Source: an uncultured Pelagibacteraceae bacterium (lineage in GTDB: Bacteria > Pseudomonadota > Alphaproteobacteria > Pelagibacterales > Pelagibacteraceae). From it: DNA of 38,841 nucleotides. Under the pieces are notes generated by a model that had not been told where the DNA came from, did no database searches, and saw nothing but the letters and a program-made list of their open reading frames with translations. The stretch covers positions 1 to 38,841 of the forward strand of contig CACHWJ010000007.1 of the NCBI GenBank assembly GCA_902583635.1. Direction: 5' to 3'. This document shows, one piece after another, positions 34,814 to 38,841 of the stretch. Every line of letters starts with the position of its first letter. The first letter of the stretch is position 1. The position numbers and the translations under genes are program-made.

Positions 34814-35734
34814 ATGATTAAAATTTCAGTATTACTGCCTGCTTTTAATGAGGCTAAAAATTTAAAAAAACTTATACCATCTATTTTCAAAAATTTAAAA
34901 AAGAATAAAAAAATCAACTCATTTGAAATAATTGTAATTAATGACTCATCCACAGATGGAACTGAAAATTTAATTAAAAATTTAAATAAAAAAAATAAAT
35001 ATATTAAATCTATAAATCTTAAAAAAAATATAGGTAAAGCATATGCAATTGATTATGGAATAAAATACTCAAAAAAAAAACATAATTGGATATGCATAAT
35101 TGATGCCGATAACCAATACAATCCGATTTATATAAACAAAATTATAAATTTTATTAAAAAAGATTCTCTCTATATAAATACCAAACGCGAAAATAGAAAA
35201 TCTAGTTTTATTGAGAATTTTGGGTCTAAATTTTTAAATAAGATAATTCACTCTTTTCTCGTAAAAAAAAAATTTGATTACTTTTCTGGATTAAAATTAT
35301 TTAAAAAATCAATATATGAAAAATTAAATTATAGAGGATTGGTAAGATTTTTAATTTTCTATTGTATTGAAAAAAATATTAATATAGAGGAATTATCTAT
35401 AACTCATTCTCAAAGACTGTATGGTTATTCAAAATATACTTTTATTAAAAAATTTTATTTATTCATACAAGATATTTTAACTATTTTAACATTCATAAAA
35501 ACTACACCATCAATTTTGATAAAATTTAAAAAGAAATTTTTAGATAAAATTTTCTTATTGTTGTCTCTTATTTGCATTTTAAATTTTTCAAATTTTAATG
35601 CTGTTTTCTTTATTACTTTTATTCTCATAATTTCTTATCTTATTACAAGATATACAACCCTAAAGTTTATAGAACGTAAAAATTTGAAATATGTAAAAAA
35701 AAACAGTGTAAAGAACTTTATTGGTTTCAATTAA
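34814..35734 (+). CDS. GT2 glycosyltransferase with C-terminal membrane helices (polyprenyl-phosphate type)
   Basis: A 306-residue enzyme: ISVLLPAFNEAKNL, IIVINDSSTDGTENL, KKNIGKAYAIDYGI and the DxD block IIDADNQYNP form the GT-A domain. Two hydrophobic helices lie near 245-280. It resembles DPM1/ArnC/GtrB enzymes that load sugars on polyprenyl phosphate. It is the third such gene in the window and ends the plus-strand run; its 3' end overlaps the convergent DprE1-like gene by eight bases. Sugar donor unknown. Confidence 0.83.
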   Translation: MIKISVLLPAFNEAKNLKKLIPSIFKNLKKNKKINSFEIIVINDSSTDGTENLIKNLNKKNKYIKSINLKKNIGKAYAIDYGIKYSKKKHNWICIIDADNQYNPIYINKIINFIKKDSLYINTKRENRKSSFIENFGSKFLNKIIHSFLVKKKFDYFSGLKLFKKSIYEKLNYRGLVRFLIFYCIEKNINIEELSITHSQRLYGYSKYTFIKKFYLFIQDILTILTFIKTTPSILIKFKKKFLDKIFLLLSLICILNFSNFNAVFFITFILIISYLITRYTTLKFIERKNLKYVKKNSVKNFIGFN

Positions 35735-37034
35735 AAAGTCTTTTATACAGTTGACTATTAGCTTTTTTATCAATTTTTATTGATTTTTTAATTTTAATTA
35801 AACTTCTTTTATCAAAAATATATCTTGCAAAAAAAGAGTCTTGAGCGAGATAAATTTTTACTTTATTTTTTTTAAGTAAATTTAATAGCTTTTTTAAAAA
35901 GGTTTTTTTTTTATAAATAAAATCTTTAGACCACTGAAGAGTTAGATCGTAACCATTGTCTGAAAAAAAATGTTCAGAATTTTCAAATTTATGTTTCTTA
36001 ATACCCATCCACCAAGACTCACAATAATAATATTTACACAAAGTATTTAAATTTTTATAAAATTTTTTGAAATTTTTTTCTTTTACTAAAACTTGAATAT
36101 TTATTTTACCACCGTTAAACAGTTTTTTTTCATAAGGAAGTAAATTCTCTTGAGGATAATAAAAATCTAAAAAATTTTGTTTTTTTTCGTTTTGTGAGGA
36201 AAAAAAATATAAAAACTTATTAAATATTCTTATAAAATATCTTGAAATAAAAATTTTTCTAAATAAGAAATAAATAAATTTTCTTAAGTTGCTTAATTCT
36301 TTTTTATAAATAGAATAATCATTTAATTTATGTGATTTCAGCCACTTTGATGCTTTAAAAATACCTCTACCATTATCACTATAATGATCTACCCAAGCAC
36401 CCATATAATCAAATTTTTTATTTATGAAATAATTAAAATGCGAAACCATAGTGTTTATATTGTCAAATTTTTTTGTTACAGTTAACAGTTGATTGCTCAA
36501 AATTTTTTCTACTTTTAATCTAGCCTCTAAAATAATTCCATTAATTCCATGAGTTCCAGTATATATTGATATGTCTTTTTTTTTTTTAATTCTAACTATT
36601 TTATTTTTTAAATTCAAAACCTTTAAAGAAATAATATTATTTGAAAAAGTTCCATTTTTAAAAGCATCTTTGCCATGAACATTACACGATATGCAGCCAC
36701 CAATTGTAGCACTATAAGTGCCTGGTAATGATTGGATTATAAAATTTTTTTGAAGTAAAAAATTTAATAAATCTCTCAAAATAACACCACTTTGCACATC
36801 TATAAATTTTTTTTTAATATCAAATTTAATAATTTTATTAAAATTTTTTGTTGATATAGATCGTCTACTCTTATCAAAAATGCAATCTCCATAGGAATTA
36901 TTGCCTCCTAGTGGAATAATATGATTATTTTTATATAAGGAAGACAATTCATTAATATTTTTTGGCTCATATACTTTAGTCTCCTTAAATATTGTCTCAC
37001 TCCAATTTGATAAATTTATTTTATAACTTTTCAT
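35727..37034 (-). CDS. FAD-linked oxidase resembling DprE1
   Basis: A 435-residue flavoprotein of the FAD_binding_4/VAO family. The FAD-binding block is IPLGGNNSYGD (40-50), and LPGTYSATIGGCISC runs directly into NVHGKDAFKNGTF (103-130). The PGT-x3-T-x-GG and HGK-x5-G-x-F blocks match what I recall of DprE1, the mycobacterial decaprenylphosphoryl-ribose 2-oxidase. DprE1 needs a short-chain reductase (DprE2), and none is in the window, though the Gfo/Idh proteins might substitute. Several lipid-linked-sugar GT2 genes lie next door, which suits an oxidase acting on a polyprenyl-phosphate sugar. An A12 tract (36576-36587 as T) is in frame. It overlaps the asparagine synthase-like gene by 14 bases. 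Confidence 0.72.
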   Translation of the reverse strand: MKSYKINLSNWSETIFKETKVYEPKNINELSSLYKNNHIIPLGGNNSYGDCIFDKSRRSISTKNFNKIIKFDIKKKFIDVQSGVILRDLLNFLLQKNFIIQSLPGTYSATIGGCISCNVHGKDAFKNGTFSNNIISLKVLNLKNKIVRIKKKKDISIYTGTHGINGIILEARLKVEKILSNQLLTVTKKFDNINTMVSHFNYFINKKFDYMGAWVDHYSDNGRGIFKASKWLKSHKLNDYSIYKKELSNLRKFIYFLFRKIFISRYFIRIFNKFLYFFSSQNEKKQNFLDFYYPQENLLPYEKKLFNGGKINIQVLVKEKNFKKFYKNLNTLCKYYYCESWWMGIKKHKFENSEHFFSDNGYDLTLQWSKDFIYKKKTFLKKLLNLLKKNKVKIYLAQDSFFARYIFDKRSLIKIKKSIKIDKKANSQLYKRLFN

Positions 37035-38841
37035 TATTTCTTATCAAAAAATTATCTAAAATCTTAAGGTTCCATAATTCTAACCTGTTGTCTTTAAAAA
37101 ATTTACTTTGTTCATCTAAAAATTTATCAATTTCAAAATCAACATTTTTTATATTATTTAATTTGAATTCTAATTTTTTAGATTGTATCATTTTGGATAA
37201 TGGTGTTGTTAAACCAATTTTTTTTCTATTAACAAATTTACTTGGAAATATTTTTAATGCTAATTTCTTTAGGATATATTTATTTGTTCCATTTCGAAAT
37301 TTAAATTCATGAGGTATTTGCCTAATTATATCAACTACTTCATTGTCTAAAAATGGAGATCTAATTTCCAAAGAATTGTACATACCTATTCTGTCAGTTT
37401 TTCTTAAAGTTTGAGATTTAAGAAAAAAATTAACATAAAAATACAAAGTCTTATCGATCACACTCTCTTTTTTATTTTTTTTCCACTCATTTATTATTTC
37501 TTCATATATATCATCATTTTTATAGTCCTTTTTTAACATTTTATTTATTAGATTTAAATTAAGTGGACTTAACCAAACAGGATTAGCCAAAGACAAATCG
37601 TTTGTTGGTGCTTTAAAAAATCTATCGATAAGAAATTTCATACTCTGATTTTTATGAAAGGAAGGAAAAAATTTAATTAATTTAGAAAAAAATTTTAAAA
37701 TACTGTAAACGTTATATTTATTCATTTTCTCATAATAACTTATTGCCTTAAAAGTATTGTAACCGGCTAGAAGTTCATCGCTGCCATCACCACCTAAAAC
37801 AACTTTTACTTTTTTTGAAGCCTCTTTACATAATGCGTAATAAGATATTAGAGAGCTGTCACTTAATAGCTCTTTGTTACTATTTTGAAAATTTTTATAT
37901 AAATTTTGAGAGTTTTCTAGTTTAAAATCTAAATCATAATGGTCAGTATTTAAAATATTTTTTTGAAAAAAATCGATATATTTTCTCTCATTAATTTCTT
38001 TATCCTCGAAATTGATTGAAAAGGTTTTAAGGTCTTTTCTTTCTTTTCCTGCAAAATAAGTAATTATTGATGAATCTAGCCCTCCACTTAAAAAAGTTCC
38101 AACTTCAGTATCTGCATTCAGTCTAATTTTAACAGAATTTTCTAGCGCACTATACAAACTGTCTATCCAATATTTTTCAGATTTTTGATAGTCTGGTTTA
38201 ATTTGAAATTTCCAATACCTCTGAAAATTTGGTATCATTTTTTTAATATTTAATTCAATATTAAATCCTGGTTTAAGAGAAAAAATATTTTCATAAGGTG
38301 TAAGGTTTTCTGGTACAAAACCTAAAGCACAGTACTTAGCGATATTTTTAAAATTTAGCTTTACATTTGATAATATTTTCTTGATAACCCATTCTTCTGA
38401 AGAAAAAATAAAAAACTCCTCAGAAAAATAGTAAAATAAAGGTTTTTCCCCAAAACGATCTCTGCTAACAAATATTTTATCATTATTCTTGTCATAAATT
38501 ATAAATGCCCACATGCCGTTAAGTTTTTCAGTAATTTTAAATCCATAATTTTGATATCCCTTTAAAATAACCTCTGTATCTGAGGAAGTATTAAACCTTA
38601 CACCATTACTTTTTAACTCATCCCTTAGGCTATTATGGTTATATATTTCTCCATTAAAAATTATTACTGAGTTATCATCAGATCTCATTGGTTGGGATCC
38701 ATTTTTATGATCTAATATTGATAATCTATTATGAATAAATATTATTTTTTTATTTTGTTCATTACTTTCATTAATCACTTTTGTTTCATCAGGGCCTCTG
38801 TAAAATAACTCATTTTGAAAAGATAATATTTTCTTTTCAAT
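37021..38841 (-). CDS. AsnB-type glutamine-dependent amidotransferase, 5' end beyond the window
   Basis: The frame is open through the right edge: bases 38841-38779 read IEKKILSFQNELFYRGPDET, which is the family's RGPD block, so the GTG at 38778 is not the true start. The catalytic Cys2 lies outside. The N-terminal glutaminase domain shows HNRLSILD, FNGEIYNH, SSDTEVILKGY, LNGMWAF and RDRFGEKPL. The synthetase domain has FLSGGLDSS (ATP loop), LGGDGSDELLAGY and RKTDRIGMYNSLEIRSPFLD. Asparagine synthetase B or, in a polysaccharide locus, an amidase of hexuronic acids (WbpS-like). Context favours sugar amidation, but the sequence alone does not decide. It is upstream of, and overlaps, the DprE1-like gene. 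Confidence 0.88.
   Translation of the reverse strand: MEKKILSFQNELFYRGPDETKVINESNEQNKKIIFIHNRLSILDHKNGSQPMRSDDNSVIIFNGEIYNHNSLRDELKSNGVRFNTSSDTEVILKGYQNYGFKITEKLNGMWAFIIYDKNNDKIFVSRDRFGEKPLFYYFSEEFFIFSSEEWVIKKILSNVKLNFKNIAKYCALGFVPENLTPYENIFSLKPGFNIELNIKKMIPNFQRYWKFQIKPDYQKSEKYWIDSLYSALENSVKIRLNADTEVGTFLSGGLDSSIITYFAGKERKDLKTFSINFEDKEINERKYIDFFQKNILNTDHYDLDFKLENSQNLYKNFQNSNKELLSDSSLISYYALCKEASKKVKVVLGGDGSDELLAGYNTFKAISYYEKMNKYNVYSILKFFSKLIKFFPSFHKNQSMKFLIDRFFKAPTNDLSLANPVWLSPLNLNLINKMLKKDYKNDDIYEEIINEWKKNKKESVIDKTLYFYVNFFLKSQTLRKTDRIGMYNSLEIRSPFLDNEVVDIIRQIPHEFKFRNGTNKYILKKLALKIFPSKFVNRKKIGLTTPLSKMIQSKKLEFKLNNIKNVDFEIDKFLDEQSKFFKDNRLELWNLKILDNFLIRNNEKL

Noticed and set aside
37021-38778. GTG at 38778 as the true start of the asparagine synthase-like gene
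   Set aside because: The same frame upstream encodes the conserved RGPD block and stays open to base 38841, so the gene starts beyond the window.
1-38841. tRNA, rRNA, CRISPR, IS elements, attachment sites
   Set aside because: No cloverleaf-like GC-rich segment, regular repeat-spacer pattern, transposase or integrase motif was found by reading both strands; a tool scan could still find a weak element.

Overview
The window is a dense, very AT-rich (roughly three quarters A+T) stretch of bacterial surface-polysaccharide genes. Genes abut or overlap by a few bases, proteins are lysine/asparagine/isoleucine-rich, and even convergent gene ends overlap. There are no tRNA, rRNA, IS elements or CRISPR arrays. 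The streamlined layout, low GC and gene content (WecA-like transferase, Wzm/Wzt exporter, WaaL-like ligase, nonulosonate synthase) resemble a hypervariable O-antigen island of a marine Gram-negative such as a SAR11-type alphaproteobacterium. That assignment is inference; no marker gene is present.

Layout. 1-3118: a frameshifted, edge-truncated pseC aminotransferase and pseB dehydratase on the minus strand, divergent from a WecA/WbpL-type initiating phosphoglycosyltransferase. 3137-4387: a metallo-beta-lactamase-fold protein resembling the hydrolase half of CMP-Neu5Ac hydroxylase. 4588-8675: a GDP-D-glycero-alpha-D-manno-heptose set (GmhA-like isomerase, HddC-GmhB fusion, HddA kinase) with a WaaL-like ligase inside it. 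8675-14963 (minus): a likely operon running from an unusual ABC-ATPase-like protein through a glycosyltransferase, NeuB-like synthase, cupin, CMP-sugar synthetase and KpsS-like transferase to hddA. 15011-18676 (plus): ABC ATPase, Wzm-type permease and a second KpsS-like transferase.

18656-35734 is the most unusual block. It holds four radical SAM proteins, three Gfo/Idh/MocA oxidoreductases, three polyprenyl-phosphate-sugar-type GT2 enzymes, a sugar nucleotidyltransferase and three large GT-C-like membrane proteins, arranged in roughly mirror-image cassettes around a divergent junction at about 30.5 kb. 35727-38841 carries a DprE1-like FAD oxidase and an AsnB-type amidotransferase that runs off the right edge.

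A working model: a chain is started on undecaprenyl phosphate, built with nonulosonate and heptose, exported by the ABC transporter, decorated in the periplasm from lipid-linked sugars, and ligated to lipid A core. The strongest candidate novelty is the exporter. The two ATPase-like proteins at 13830-16171 are degenerate in complementary ways: one keeps Walker A, Walker B and the H-loop but has lost the signature motif, while the other keeps a good signature motif but has lost Walker A. Together they would form exactly one ATP site. The second candidate is the repeated radical SAM + oxidoreductase + GT2 + GT-C module.
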